Positions 42,061 through 51,385 of a stretch of 64,000 bases of DNA are shown here, one piece after another. This DNA comes from DASVBE01 sp963770375 (lineage in GTDB: Bacteria; Actinomycetota; Actinomycetes; Streptosporangiales; Streptosporangiaceae), in assembly GCA_963770375.1 (NCBI GenBank), contig CAVYPM010000021.1:1-64000 (forward strand), read 5' to 3'. The notes under the pieces are model-generated. The model had not been told where the DNA came from. It searched no databases and was given only the letters and a program-made list of their open reading frames with translations. Numbering within the stretch: position 1 is the stretch's first letter; every line of letters starts with the position of its first letter. A program made the position numbers and the translations under genes.

Positions 42061-43101
42061 ATGAGGGTGAGCCCGGTGAGGTCGGACCTGCTGTCGAGGG
42101 CGCGGGCCGGGGACGGCGACGCGTTCCGTGAACTGGCCGAGCCGCACCGGCGGGAACTGCAGGTGCACTGCTACCGGATGCTGGGATCGTTCCAGGACGC
42201 CGAGGACGCCCTGCAGGACACGCTGCTGTCGGCCTGGCAGGGTATCGGCCGGTACGACGGGGAGCGCGCCTCGCTGCGCACGTGGTTGTACCGGATCGCG
42301 ACCAACCGGTGCCTGGATCTTCTGCGTACGGCGAGCCGGCGGCCGGCCGTTCAGTGGGATATATCGCGGGTCGAGCCGCCCGAGCCGACCCGGCTGGGTG
42401 AGGTGCCGTGGCTGGAGCCGTATCCGGACGCGCTGCTGGGAGCGGCGGGGGCCGCCGGGGCGGGCGGGCCGGAGGCCCGGTACGAGGAGCACGAGGCGAT
42501 CTCGCTGGCTTTCGTGACCGCGTTGCAGGCGCTGCCGCCGCGGCAGGTTGCCGTGCTCATCCTGCGGGACGTGCTCGGCTTCCGGGCCAGCGAGGTGGCC
42601 GGGATGCTGGACGCGACCGTGGACTCGGTGAACAGCCTGCTCAAGCGGGCGCGGACAGGGCTGGAGCGGGAACGAGCGGGGGCCAGGGCCGGGGCGGCGG
42701 ACCGGGAGCCGCCGGCGGCGGCCGGGTCAGCCGCCGAGGAGGCGCTGGTGGCGGCGTTCACGCGGGCCTGGGAGTCGGCCGATCTGGACGGGCTGGTGGG
42801 GCTGCTGACCGACGACGTGTTCATGTCGATGCCGCCGATCCCGTTCGAGTACGAGGGCCGGGACGTGGTGGCGCGGTTCTGCGCCGGCCTGTTCGGCGCA
42901 GGCCGGCGGTTCGACCTGGTCCCGTCCCGGGCCAACGGGCAGCCGGCGTTCGGCGCTTACCTGCGGGCGCCGGGCAGCATCCGGCACGGGACGGGGCTGT
43001 ACGTGCTCACGCTGTCGGGCGACAGGATCTGCGCGCTGACCCGGTTCGACAACAGCGTGCTGCCCTGGTTCGGCCTGCCGCGGTCGCTGCCCGGCCGGTA
43101 G
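42061..43101 (+). CDS. ECF sigma factor with C-terminal SnoaL-like domain
   Basis: 346-residue RNA polymerase sigma factor. Region 2: DAFRELAEPHRRELQVHCYRMLGSFQDAEDALQDTLL and the region 2.3/2.4 segment RTWLYRIATNRCLDLLR. Region 4: LQALPPRQVAVLILRDVLGFRASEVAGMLDATVDSVNSLLKRAR. From about residue 220 a SnoaL/NTF2-like domain (WESADLDGLVGLLTDDVFMSMPP) replaces a separate anti-sigma factor, as in the SigG/SigJ-like ECF groups. ATG 42061 with GGGGAAGG upstream. Possibly controls the divergent exporter operon. Confidence 0.9.
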   Translation: MRVSPVRSDLLSRARAGDGDAFRELAEPHRRELQVHCYRMLGSFQDAEDALQDTLLSAWQGIGRYDGERASLRTWLYRIATNRCLDLLRTASRRPAVQWDISRVEPPEPTRLGEVPWLEPYPDALLGAAGAAGAGGPEARYEEHEAISLAFVTALQALPPRQVAVLILRDVLGFRASEVAGMLDATVDSVNSLLKRARTGLERERAGARAGAADREPPAAAGSAAEEALVAAFTRAWESADLDGLVGLLTDDVFMSMPPIPFEYEGRDVVARFCAGLFGAGRRFDLVPSRANGQPAFGAYLRAPGSIRHGTGLYVLTLSGDRICALTRFDNSVLPWFGLPRSLPGR

Positions 43102-43162
43102 CCCGCAACCGGGCGCACTGACCCGTGCACACGCCGGCGTCCGCTCAGCGGCACTGGCCTGG

Positions 43163-44262
43163 TCAGCGCGGGCGGACCGGGGCGCCGGTCAGGCGGGACA
43201 GGCGGCGGGCGAAGGCCGGGCCGCTGACCAGCCACGGATGGCCGCGCCGCTCCCCGGCCGTGCCCTGGTGGACCCAGCCGGCCACCTCGGTCAGCGCGCG
43301 CAGGCAGACCACCGCCTGGTGGTAGCGGAGCTCGCCGGCGCCGGTCCTGACCCCGGCGGCACGCTGGTAGCGGCGCACGAACCGGCCGGCCAGCAGCCGC
43401 CCGAGGGTGCGGACGGCCGGGCGGGCCCAGCCGGGGACGTCCAGCGGCGGCTCGCTGAGCAGCAGCGACGTGAAGCCCACGTCGTGCGCACGGGGCGCGA
43501 TCAGCGTGGTGCTCCAGTCCAGCACGGTGATCCGGTCGCCGTCCGCGAGCAGGTTGAACGGGTGAAGGTCGCCGTGGCAGATCACGTCCGGGGCCGGCGC
43601 GGGCGGATGAGCGGCCAGCCAGCGCGCGGCGCCGGCCAGGTCGGTACGCCCGAACTCATCGGCGTGCCCGGCCAGCCCCGCGAGCAGCCCCGGGACCGTG
43701 ACCGGCGCGTAGCCCACCCGGTCAGGAAGCCCGCCCGCCGCCACCGGCGCCGCGCCCGCCCGCCGGCCGGACCGTCCGACACAGCGGCCGCCACCAGCTC
43801 GCCGCGGACCAGATCCGGGTCCAGCGCATGAAGCCGCGCCATGGCCTCCGCAAGCACAACCGGGATCCGCCGCAGCAGCCCCAGCCCCGACGTCACCGCG
43901 CCCGCCCCGTCCAGGCCGGCCAGCAGCGGCCCCCCGGGAGCCCGGTCCATGATCATGAACGCCCGCCCCAGGCCATCCTCCGGACCGCCCGACGCCCGCA
44001 CCATCGGCGTCGGGAACCCCGCCCCGGCCACCGCGCTCTGCACGATCGTCTCCTTGCGGGCCGCCCCCGGATCGGGCATCACCCGGGCCACCAGCTCCTT
44101 CGGCCACCCGTCCGGCGGCTCCGCCAGCGAGAACGAGCACAGCTCCGCCCAGAAACCCCCGTGCATCGGCTCCGGCCGGCGGTCATACGCCAGGCCCGGC
44201 TCCCCCGCCGCGGCCCGCAGCACATCCAGCAACTGCCCAGAACGATCAGTGTTAACCGTCAC
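43163..44262 (-). CDS. Aminoglycoside-phosphotransferase-fold kinase (frameshifted)
   Basis: Choline/aminoglycoside kinase-like protein. N-lobe with KELVARVMPD and hinge FMIMDRAPGGPLL, then after a one-base deletion near 43740 the C-lobe with catalytic VICHGDLHPFNLLAD and metal-binding ITVLDWSTTLIAP. About 366 residues when joined. Start GTG 44262 lies inside a 14-nt palindrome shared with the divergent MerR gene. This is the only host gene in the window whose shift is a deletion. Confidence 0.8.
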
Positions 44263-44274
44263 GGTATTTACCGT
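44261..44274. promoter_or_regulatory. Palindrome, probable MerR operator
   Basis: ACGGTA-TT-TACCGT, perfect 6-bp arms, between the kinase start codon and the MerR start at 44302, in the place expected for a MerR site in a short divergent promoter. Confidence 0.65.
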
Positions 44275-44301
44275 AACAGTGTCTCATGCTACTGTCTAGC
44301 C

Positions 44302-45126
44302 ATGGCTCCCCAGGCTGAAGCAGCTGGCCCGGCCGACGCTCCCGATCAGCTGACCATCGATGACCTGGCCCGGCGGGTCGAGCTCCCGGTCCGCACGATC
44401 CGCGAGTACCACACGATGCGCCTGCTCCCGCCGCCGCTGCGGCAGGGACGGGTCGGCCTGTACGGCGGGCGGCACATCGAGCGGCTCCAGCTCATCAAGG
44501 CGCTCCAGCGCCGCGGCTACTCGCTGGCCGGGATCCGCGACCTGCTCGGCGCCTGGGAGCGCGGCAGTGACCTGACCACGCTGCTCGGCGTCGGCGGCGG
44601 CGAGGCCCCGCTGGACGAGACGCCACTGCGGCTGACCCGGGCCGAACTGCTGGACCGGCTGCCCGCGCTGGACGCCGGGGCGCTCAGCCGGGCCAGCCAG
44701 TCCGGCCTCATCCGCCCGCACGGCGACGACCACTTCCTGGTCCGCAGCCCGGCCCTGCTCGGGCTGGTCGCCGACGGCGTGCACCTGGGCGTCCCGCTCA
44801 GCGAGATGCTGGATCTCACCGAAACGCTCAGCGAGGACCTTGCCGCGCTCGCGGACAAGCTGGCCGGGCTGATCGTGACCGCCGTCTGGGAGCCGGTCTC
44901 GGCCTCCGGCCGGGCCAGCGAACTGCCCGATCTGTTCCGGCGCGGCCGGCTGCTTATCCTCCAGGGGGCGGCCAGCACGCTCGCTGACCGGCTGGCCGCC
45001 GCGCTGGCCGGCCGGGCCGCCACCGCAACCAACGGCGGCAAACTGCTGGCCGCGCTGGAGGAGATCCGCGTCGGCGCGGTCGCCGACGCCGCGGGCCGGA
45101 TCCACCGGCCGGAAGGGGACCGATGA
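44302..45126 (+). CDS. MerR-family transcriptional regulator
   Basis: 274-residue regulator. N-terminal MerR winged helix: LTIDDLARRVELPVRTIREYHTMRLLPPPLRQGRVGLYGGRHIERLQLIKALQRRGYSLAGIRDLL. The long C-terminal part (about 190 residues) has no metal-binding Cys and probably binds an organic ligand. Its stop overlaps the following methyltransferase start by ATGA. Confidence 0.88.
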   Translation: MAPQAEAAGPADAPDQLTIDDLARRVELPVRTIREYHTMRLLPPPLRQGRVGLYGGRHIERLQLIKALQRRGYSLAGIRDLLGAWERGSDLTTLLGVGGGEAPLDETPLRLTRAELLDRLPALDAGALSRASQSGLIRPHGDDHFLVRSPALLGLVADGVHLGVPLSEMLDLTETLSEDLAALADKLAGLIVTAVWEPVSASGRASELPDLFRRGRLLILQGAASTLADRLAAALAGRAATATNGGKLLAALEEIRVGAVADAAGRIHRPEGDR

Positions 45127-45992
45127 GCATCGCGAACACGGCGCAGGCCGAGCACTGGAACTCCGGCGACGCGATCGCGCACTGGCTGCGGAACCAGGAT
45201 CGGTACGACCGGATGCTCCAGCCGTTCGCGGACCTGATCCTCCAGACGGTGGCCCTGCAGCCGGGCGAGCAGGTGCTCGACGTGGGGTGCGGCTACGGGG
45301 CCACGACGCTCGAGGCCGCCCGGCGGGTGGCGCCCGGGCCGGTGCTGGGCGTCGACCTGTCCGGCCCGATGCTGTCCGTGGCCCAGGACCGGGCGGCCGG
45401 GTCCGGCCTGGCGAACGTGGCCTTCGAGCACGGCGACGTCCAGGTGTATCCCTTCGGGCCGGCCCGGTTCGACGCGGTGATCTCCCGGTTCGGGGTGATG
45501 TTCTTCGAGGACCCGGTCGCCGCGTTCGCGAACATCAGGTCCGCGGTCCGTCCCGGCGGCCGCCTCGTGTTCGCCTGCTGGCAGCCCCTGGCATCTAACG
45601 ACTGGCTGCTGGTCCCCGGGGCCGCGCTGGCCGAGCACGTGCCGCCCGGCGACTTCGGCACCGCGGACGGCCCGGGCATGTTCGCGTTCGCCGACCAGAA
45701 CCTGGTCTACGAGATCCTGGCCGGCGCCGGCTGGACGGACATCCAGATCACGCCGCAGCAGGTCAGGCTGCTGGTCGGCGGCGGTGGCAGCGTGGACGAC
45801 ACCGCGGAATTCCTGCGCACCGCGACGATCGGCCGCACCATGCTGGCCGGCGCCGACGAGGCCACCACGGAGCGGGCCCTCACCGCCGTCCGCGCCGCGC
45901 TCGCCCAGCACGCCGACGCCGGCGGCGTGCACCTCGGCGCAGGCGTCTGGCTCGTCCAGGCGGCCGCCCCCGGCGCCACGCCCTCCGGCTGA
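45123..45992 (+). CDS. SAM-dependent methyltransferase (UbiE/COQ5-like)
   Basis: 289-residue methyltransferase with SAM motif VLDVGCGYGA (51-60), LGVDLSGPML, and post-motifs FDAVISRFGVMFFEDP and RPGGRLVFACWQP. Translationally coupled to the MerR gene (4-nt overlap), so the regulator and enzyme act together, possibly against the MerR ligand. Substrate unknown. Confidence 0.87.
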   Translation: MSIANTAQAEHWNSGDAIAHWLRNQDRYDRMLQPFADLILQTVALQPGEQVLDVGCGYGATTLEAARRVAPGPVLGVDLSGPMLSVAQDRAAGSGLANVAFEHGDVQVYPFGPARFDAVISRFGVMFFEDPVAAFANIRSAVRPGGRLVFACWQPLASNDWLLVPGAALAEHVPPGDFGTADGPGMFAFADQNLVYEILAGAGWTDIQITPQQVRLLVGGGGSVDDTAEFLRTATIGRTMLAGADEATTERALTAVRAALAQHADAGGVHLGAGVWLVQAAAPGATPSG

Positions 45993-46095
45993 CCGGCACC
46001 AGCAGGCTGACCGCCGTCACCACGACGCCTTCCAGGAAGGATTACGGCATGCCCGCGCGGGCCAGGCCGGCGTAGCTGACCAGGCGCGGCGGAAC

Positions 46096-46605
46096 TCAGG
46101 CGCCCTGGGCGGGGAAGCGGGCCGCGATGGCTGCGCCTCCGGCGGTGCCCTCGATGAGCCTCCGGAGCAGGCCGGAGAGCTGGCCGATCTCCTGGCCGGT
46201 GAGGGCGCTGGTGATGGCGTCGCGCACCTCGGATGAGCCCGCCGAGGCGGCCTGGGCCTCGCGGCCGGCCTCGGTGAGGGCGAGGGAAACGACCCGGCGG
46301 TCCTGCGGGCTGGGGGTCCTGGCGACCAGGCCCCGCTGGACGAGGGCGTCGACCAGGCGGCTGGGGCTGCCGGTCTCGCAGACCAGCAGGCGGCCGAGTT
46401 CGGCGAGCGAGAGCGGCGCGCGGTCGCGCAGCACGTCGAGGACCTCGGCCTGCGCGGGCGTGAGCCCGGCGTCCCGCAGCCGGGCGGCCAGGCGGCGGCT
46501 GCCTTCCCGCTGGACCGCGAGGATCAGGTAGCGCAGTTCGTCGGCCGCCCGCCCGGGACGCGCGGGCTGCCGCACGGTCTGCGACGCGGGCTCGGATCCG
46601 GGCAC
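46096..46605 (-). CDS. MarR-family regulator
   Basis: 169-residue winged-helix regulator. LTPAQAEVLDVLRDRAPLSLAELGRLLVCETGSPSRLVDALVQRGLV is the DNA-binding domain, with wing RTPSPQDRRVVSLALTEAGRE. Start is GTG 46605 because of the GAAGGAG site just upstream; a longer frame begins at 46629. Divergent from the NAD-binding protein, with two perfect palindromes in between. Confidence 0.88.
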   Translation of the reverse strand: MPGSEPASQTVRQPARPGRAADELRYLILAVQREGSRRLAARLRDAGLTPAQAEVLDVLRDRAPLSLAELGRLLVCETGSPSRLVDALVQRGLVARTPSPQDRRVVSLALTEAGREAQAASAGSSEVRDAITSALTGQEIGQLSGLLRRLIEGTAGGAAIAARFPAQGA

Positions 46606-46658
46606 GGTTTCTCCTTCCAGCGAGACCACCTTGACGGCGGCCTCCTTCGCTTGATACT

Positions 46659-46672
46659 AATGACATGTCATT
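46659..46672. promoter_or_regulatory. MarR operator candidate 1
   Basis: AATGACATGTCATT, perfect 14-nt palindrome in the AT-rich divergent region. Confidence 0.65.
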
Positions 46673-46698
46673 GAATGACACAACATCAGTTGACACAT

Positions 46699-46714
46699 CA
46701 CTGAGTTCTCAGTG
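46699..46714. promoter_or_regulatory. MarR operator candidate 2
   Basis: CACTGAG-TT-CTCAGTG, perfect 7-bp arms, 25 nt before the start of the NAD-binding protein gene. Sequence differs from the first palindrome. Confidence 0.6.
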
Positions 46715-46738
46715 TAGGGACATCACGAGGAGACGCAA

Positions 46739-47729
46739 GTGAACGAGAACGTGGTCATCATGGGAGCGTCCGGAGCGAGCGGGCAGCGGATCGCCAGGGC
46801 GCTGGCCGCGCGCGGGATACCGCTGACGCTGGCCGGCCGGAACCGCGGCACGCTGGCCCCGCTGGCCGGCGAGCTTGGCGCGGCGGTGGCCGAGGCCGAC
46901 ATCGCCCGGCCCGGCCCGGTCCTGCGCCAGGCCCGGATGGTGGTGAACACCGTCGGGCCGTTTGCCTCGCAGGCGCCGGCGCTGGCCGCGGCCAGCCTGG
47001 CCGCGGGCGTGGCCTACGTGGACATCGCGAACGAGCTCACGGCCACCACGAGCCTGCTGGAGCTGGACGGCCAGGCGAAGGCGAGCGGCACGGTGCTGGT
47101 CACCGGGGCCGGCTTCGGCCCGGCCGTGACCGAGTCGATGCTGCTGCGCCTGCTGCCCACGCTGCCCGGCCCGGCCGCGCGGGTCCGGGTGGCGGGCGCG
47201 CCGAGCGCGCCGGGCGGGCCGGTCTCCCCCGGGATCCAGGCCACGGCCGCGCAGGCCGCCGCCGAGGGGACCGCCTGGTACGCCGGCGGCGAGCTGACCC
47301 GGGCCCCGCTGGGCACCGGCGGCACGCTGATGACGCTCGGCGGGCACGCCTGGCCGATGATCCCGGCGGCCACGGCCGAGCTGGAAACGGCCCGCCGGGC
47401 CAGCGGGGCGGGGGACGTGATGGCGTTCTTCGCGGTCCCCGGCCAGCGCCCGGTCACCGACGGGACCTCGTACGCCTACGCCGAGGCGCAGGACCACGCC
47501 GGGAACGCGGTCGCCGCCCTGGCCACGCTGGGCCTGGGCCTGGACGTGACCGCGGCGATCGCCGCCGAGACCGTGTACCGCATCCTGGACGGCCAGGCCG
47601 GCAGCGCAGGCCGGCGCCTGGACCCCGGGCGCCCTGTTCGGCCCGGACCTGGTCACCGCCGCCGCGCCAGCCACGATCGTCCCCGTCGACCCGGCCACGG
47701 TGTGGACCACCCCGGCAGGCCAGCCCTGA
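46739..47729 (+). CDS. NAD(P)-binding protein, saccharopine-dehydrogenase / trans-enoyl-reductase-like (frameshifted)
   Basis: Rossmann-fold protein. NVVIMGASGASGQRIARALAARG at the N-terminus, MVVNTVGPFASQ and AYVDIANEL in the middle are typical of the saccharopine-dehydrogenase-like and mycobacterial trans-acting enoyl reductase group. One inserted base near 47615 moves the last 37 codons to another frame (TPGALFGPDLVTAAAP...). GTG 46739 has GAGGAGA upstream. Divergent from and probably controlled by the MarR gene. Confidence 0.78.
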
Positions 47730-47755
47730 CGAACGGCCGCCGGTGCCCGTAGCGG

Positions 47756-47809
47756 GTGATCGATGTCCCGTCGATCGGCATCTATCGCGATCGACGGGAC
47801 ATCGATCAC
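47756..47809. terminator. 22-bp perfect-stem hairpin between convergent genes
   Basis: Arms 47756-47777 and 47788-47809 are perfect complements (core CGATGTCCCGTCGATCG), loop 10 nt. Lies between the NAD-binding protein (+) and the SDR (-), so it can terminate both. Confidence 0.75.
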
Positions 47810-47831
47810 TAGCGCGGGGCCGGGCTGGCGG

Positions 47832-48632
47832 TCAGAGGTCCTCGAGGCCCAGGTCGACGTTGGGGCTCTGGATGCCGCCGTCGACCTCGAGGATCTTGCC
47901 GGTCAGGTACCCGCCCGACGGCGCCGCCAGGTACACCACCGCCGCGGCGACCTCGCGCGGGTCGCCGATGCGGGCCAGCGGGGTGGACTGCTCCAGCTGC
48001 TGGCGGAGGCCGTCGTCGCTGACCACGATGTCGAGGGCCGAGGTGGCCGCCGCGCCCACGGCGATGCCGTTCACCCTGATCCGCGGGGCCAGATCGGCCG
48101 CGGCCAGCCGGGTGTAGTGAGCCAGCGCGGCCTTGGCGGTGCCGTAGGCGAGGTAGCCGCGGCCCGCGACCCGGCCCACCGTGGAGCCGATGTTGATGAC
48201 GGCGCTGGTCGTGCCGTTCTCCGCGGCGGCCAGCAGGTGCGGGACCGCGGCCCGGGTCAGGCTGTGCGCGGTCGCCACGTTGAACTCGAAGGCCCGGCTC
48301 AGGTGCCGCGGTGCGGTGTCCAGGAAGGGACGCGGCATGGCGCCGCCGACGTTGTTGACCACGATGTCGAGCCGGCCGAACGCGCTGACCGCCGCCTCCG
48401 CCAGACCCGCCGCCGCGTCCAGGTCGCTCAGATCGGCGGGCACCACCACGGCGCGGCGGCCGGCGGCCTCGATTTCCTGGGCCACCTTGGCCAGCTGCTC
48501 CTCGCTGCGGGCCGAGATGACCACGTCGGCGCCCGCCTCGGCCAGCGCCACCGCGGCGGCCGCGCCGAGCCCGCGGCCGGCCCCGGTGACCACCGCGGCC
48601 CGGCCGTCGACACGGAAGAAATCCCCGATCAT
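47832..48632 (-). CDS. Short-chain dehydrogenase/reductase, KstR-box associated
   Basis: 266-residue classical SDR. Cofactor motif VVTGAGRGLGAA, NNVGG loop, catalytic Ser in INIGSTVG and Tyr-x-x-x-Lys in YGTAKAA. In steroid-degrading actinobacteria such SDRs oxidise hydroxy groups on the ring or act on beta-hydroxyacyl-CoA intermediates. A KstR-like box (48668-48681) lies 36 nt upstream of ATG 48632. First gene of the steroid locus; exact step not assignable. Confidence 0.85.
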   Translation of the reverse strand: MIGDFFRVDGRAAVVTGAGRGLGAAAAVALAEAGADVVISARSEEQLAKVAQEIEAAGRRAVVVPADLSDLDAAAGLAEAAVSAFGRLDIVVNNVGGAMPRPFLDTAPRHLSRAFEFNVATAHSLTRAAVPHLLAAAENGTTSAVINIGSTVGRVAGRGYLAYGTAKAALAHYTRLAAADLAPRIRVNGIAVGAAATSALDIVVSDDGLRQQLEQSTPLARIGDPREVAAAVVYLAAPSGGYLTGKILEVDGGIQSPNVDLGLEDL

Positions 48633-48667
48633 GGTCCTCCCTCGGCTGCCCGTATGCCGGACAAAAG

Positions 48668-48681
48668 TAGAACAGGTTTCA
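48668..48681. promoter_or_regulatory. KstR1-type operator, imperfect
   Basis: TAGAACAGGTTTCA; the left arm matches the KstR consensus TAGAAC-N2-GTTCTA exactly, the right arm differs. Upstream of the SDR at 48632. Confidence 0.55.
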
Positions 48682-48708
48682 CTTGGCCCGGCAAGACAGG
48701 CCCCGCCC

Positions 48709-48756
48709 CGAGGATGTGCCATTCACGACTTCTATGCCTTCAATGGCACATCCTCG
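48709..48756 (-). terminator. Hairpin after kstR2
   Basis: 15-bp perfect stem (48709-48723 with 48742-48756) and 18-nt loop, 22 nt after the stop of the KstR2-like gene on the minus strand. Confidence 0.7.
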
Positions 48757-48777
48757 AGGGCGGGCGGCGCTGCGGGG

Positions 48778-49422
48778 TCAGCGGGCCGCGATCCCGTCGA
48801 ACAGGATGCGCAGGAAGCCGTCCACGACCTGGCCGGTGGTGTAGCCGCCGGTCCGGCGCCACTGGGCGGGGATCCACAGCACGTCCCGCATCAGCCGGTA
48901 GGTCAGCTTCGCGTCCAGGTCCGGCCGGAACAGCCCGGCCTCCTTGCCCTGCTCCAGCTGGGTGATCCAGGTGCGCTCGAACTCCTTCAGCGCCTTGGGC
49001 AGATACGAGAAACGCGGCTGCGTGCTGAAGTAGCTCCAGTCGTTCTGCAGCATGGCCAGGGCCGCGCGGTGCTGGGACAGGGTCTCGCTGGTGGTCCTGA
49101 CGATCTGCTCGATGACCGCCCGCGGGTTCCCGGCCGAGGCGACCGCGGCCCGGTAGTCCGCCAGCACGGCCTTGATGAAGCCGGACAGGATCTCGTCGCC
49201 GATCGACTCCTTCGAGTCGAAGTGGTGGTACAGGCTGCCCGACAGGATCCCGGCGGCGTCCGCGATCTCGCGCACGGTCGTGGCGCGGTAGCCCTTCTCC
49301 GCGAACAGCTCGCCGGCCAGCACGACCATGTGCGCCCGCCGGCCGGAGCGCCCGGCCGGCCCGGGATCGGCGGCGGCCGTCCGGCCACGGCCGCTAACCT
49401 GGCTCTTCCTGGTGGTTCCCAC
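48778..49422 (-). CDS. kstR2: KstR2-like TetR repressor
   Basis: 214-residue regulator. HTH AGELFAEKGYRATTVREIADAAGILSGSLYHHFDSKE and the following LDAKLTYRLMRDVLWIPAQWRRTGGYTTGQV, as well as QPRFSYL, closely parallel the M. tuberculosis KstR2 (Rv3557c) sequence as I recall it. KstR2 represses genes for degrading the last two steroid rings (HIP) and is released by HIP-CoA. GTG start 49422. A KstR2-type palindrome lies 32 nt upstream and others occur at the target genes around it. Extra N-terminal residues (about 30) precede the HTH. Confidence 0.85.
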   Translation of the reverse strand: MGTTRKSQVSGRGRTAAADPGPAGRSGRRAHMVVLAGELFAEKGYRATTVREIADAAGILSGSLYHHFDSKESIGDEILSGFIKAVLADYRAAVASAGNPRAVIEQIVRTTSETLSQHRAALAMLQNDWSYFSTQPRFSYLPKALKEFERTWITQLEQGKEAGLFRPDLDAKLTYRLMRDVLWIPAQWRRTGGYTTGQVVDGFLRILFDGIAAR

Positions 49423-49453
49423 CGTCCCATTATCACGGAACCCCGCTCACCCT

Positions 49454-49471
49454 CCCTAGCGCTTGCTCGGT
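49454..49471. promoter_or_regulatory. KstR2-type operator at kstR2
   Basis: On the minus strand reads ACCGAGCAAGCGCTAGGG; one of four related sites ACC-x-AGC-N4-GCTAGG in the window. 32 nt upstream of the kstR2 start, so autoregulation is expected. Confidence 0.75.
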
Positions 49472-49563
49472 CAGGGACTTTCCGCCGCCTTCGGCAGCCT
49501 TCTGCCGCCTTCGGCCGCACCCCCGGCGGGTCTGTCCCGGGCCGGCGCCCGGCTGTTAGGCTC

Positions 49564-49581
49564 ACCAAGCAAGCGTTTGGT
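49564..49581. promoter_or_regulatory. KstR2-type operator before SDR
   Basis: ACCAAGCAAGCGTTTGGT, 54 nt upstream of the SDR start at 49635. Confidence 0.75.
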
Positions 49582-49634
49582 TGAAGCAGTTGAAGCGGTT
49601 GGTCTGGCGGTTATCTCAGAACCCGGGAGGCGCT

Positions 49635-50403
49635 GTGGGCCGGCTGGATGGCAAGGTCGCGCTGATTACCGGGGGCGCCCGGGGCATGGGGAAGTCGCAC
49701 GTGCGGCACTTCGTGGCCGAGGGCGCGCGCGTGGTGTTCGGCGACGTGCTCGACGACCGGGGCAATTACGTCGCCGCCGGGATCGGCGACGAGCACTGCC
49801 GGTACGTGCACCACGACGTGACCAGCGAAGACGACTGGGCCGCCGCGGTCGCCGCCGCGACCGATGCGTTCGGCCGTCTCGACATCCTCGTCAACAACGC
49901 CGGCGTGCTGAAGTTCGGCCGCATCACCGATATGCCGCTGGCGGACTTCCGGCGCATCCTCGAGGTCAACGCGGTCGGCTGCTGGCTGGGCATGAAGGCC
50001 GTGATCCCGGCGATGAAAGAGGCCGGCGGCGGCTCGATCGTCAACATCTCCTCGGTCGAGGGCTTCACCGGCGCGGCCGGGCTGTCCGCCTACAGCGCCA
50101 GCAAGTTCGCGATCCGGGGCATGACCAAGGCCGTGGCCAGGGAACTGGGCGAGTACAAGATCCGGGTCAACTCCGTGCACCCGGGCGGCGTGCTCACCCG
50201 CATGGTGCTGGACACCGGCGGCATCAACTACACCGGCGACGAGGACGGCACCGGCTTCCTCAACGCGATGCCGCTGGCACAGGTTCGCCGAGCCGGCCGA
50301 GATCTCCCGGCTGGTCGCCTTCCTGGCCTCGGACGACTCGTCCTACTCGACCGGCAGCGAGTTCATCGCCGACGGCGGCCTGCTGTCAGGCCCCGGCTAC
50401 TGA
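49635..50403 (+). CDS. 3-alpha/20-beta-hydroxysteroid-dehydrogenase-like SDR (frameshifted)
   Basis: Classical SDR, about 255 residues after correction. KVALITGGARGMGKSHV cofactor motif, FGDVLDDRG, NNAGVL, catalytic NISSVEG and YSASKFA, then RVNSVHPGG. The pattern is closely similar to the Streptomyces 20-beta-HSD and mycobacterial FabG3. One inserted base near 50285 displaces the C-terminal 40 residues (AEISRLVAFLASDDSSYSTGSEF). GTG start with GGGAGG upstream; a KstR2-type operator precedes it. Likely role: redox at a steroid or indane hydroxyl. Confidence 0.83.
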
Positions 50404-50439
50404 CCGGCGCGACCGGCCGACCAAGCCGAAAGGAGCGAC

Positions 50440-51385
50440 ATGACCGACGCGCTGGCACTGGACGGCCGGGCCGCGATCGTGACCGGGGCGGGCAACGGGC
50501 TCGGCCGCGCCGAGGCGCTCGCGCTGGCCGCGGCCGGGGCCCGCCTGGTCCTCAACGACCTGCCGGGCGACGCGGTCCAGGAGGTCGCCGGCGAGATCAC
50601 CGCGGCCGGCGGCGAGGCCGTCGTCGTCCCCCGGCGACATCGGCGAATGGGCAACCGGCCAGCAGCTCGTCGCGACCGCCCTCGAGACCTTCGGCCGCCT
50701 CGACATCCTGGTCAACAACGCCGGCGTCCTGCGCGACCGCATGGTCTTCTCGATGTCCGAGCCGGAATGGGACCTGGTTCTGCGCACTCACCTCAAGGGC
50801 CACTTCGTCACCTCCAGGTTCGCCACCGCGCACTGGCGCGAGGCCAGCAAGCAGGCCGGCGGCCCCGCCTACGGCCGCATCGTCAACACCTCCTCCGAGG
50901 CGTTCCTGCTCGGCTCGTCCGGCCAGCCGAACTACGCCGCGGCCAAGGCCGGCATCGCCGCGCTGACCGTGACCACGGCCCGCAGCTGCGGCAAGTACGG
51001 CGTCCGCGCCAACGCGATCTGCCCCCGCGCCCGGACCGCGATGACCGCGGACCTGATGGGCACGGCCCCCGGGCAGGGACCCGACCCGCTCGCCCCTGAG
51101 CACGTCGCGCCGCTGGTGGTGTACCTCTCCAGCCCGAAAGCGGAGCACGTCAACGGCGAGGTGTTCGTCGTGCACGGCGGCGTGGCCGCGGTCATGGAGC
51201 CGCCCCGGATCCGGGCCACGGTCCTGGCGGCCGACCACGGATCCGCCGACGGCATGTGGAGCCTGGAGAGTGTCGAGCGCGCTTTTGAACCCCTTTTCAG
51301 GAATACGGCAGCGGGGGCCCCGGCCGGCTTCGCCTGCGAGGACACGCTGGCGCTGGCCACCGAGACGATCGGGTTCAGCCAGTGA
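50440..51385 (+). CDS. SDR family dehydrogenase (Rv3548c-like, frameshifted)
   Basis: Long SDR of about 314 residues after removing one extra C in a C5 run near 50630. AAIVTGAGNGLGRAEALALAAAGARLVLND, LVNNAGVLRDRMVFSM, HLKGHFVTSRFATAHW, NTSSEAFLLG and YAAAKAG are visible. The HLKGHF helix and the C-terminal extension resemble the mycobacterial SDR encoded in the KstR2 regulon (Rv3548c type). 36 nt after the preceding SDR: same operon. Stop overlaps the next gene start. Confidence 0.82.
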
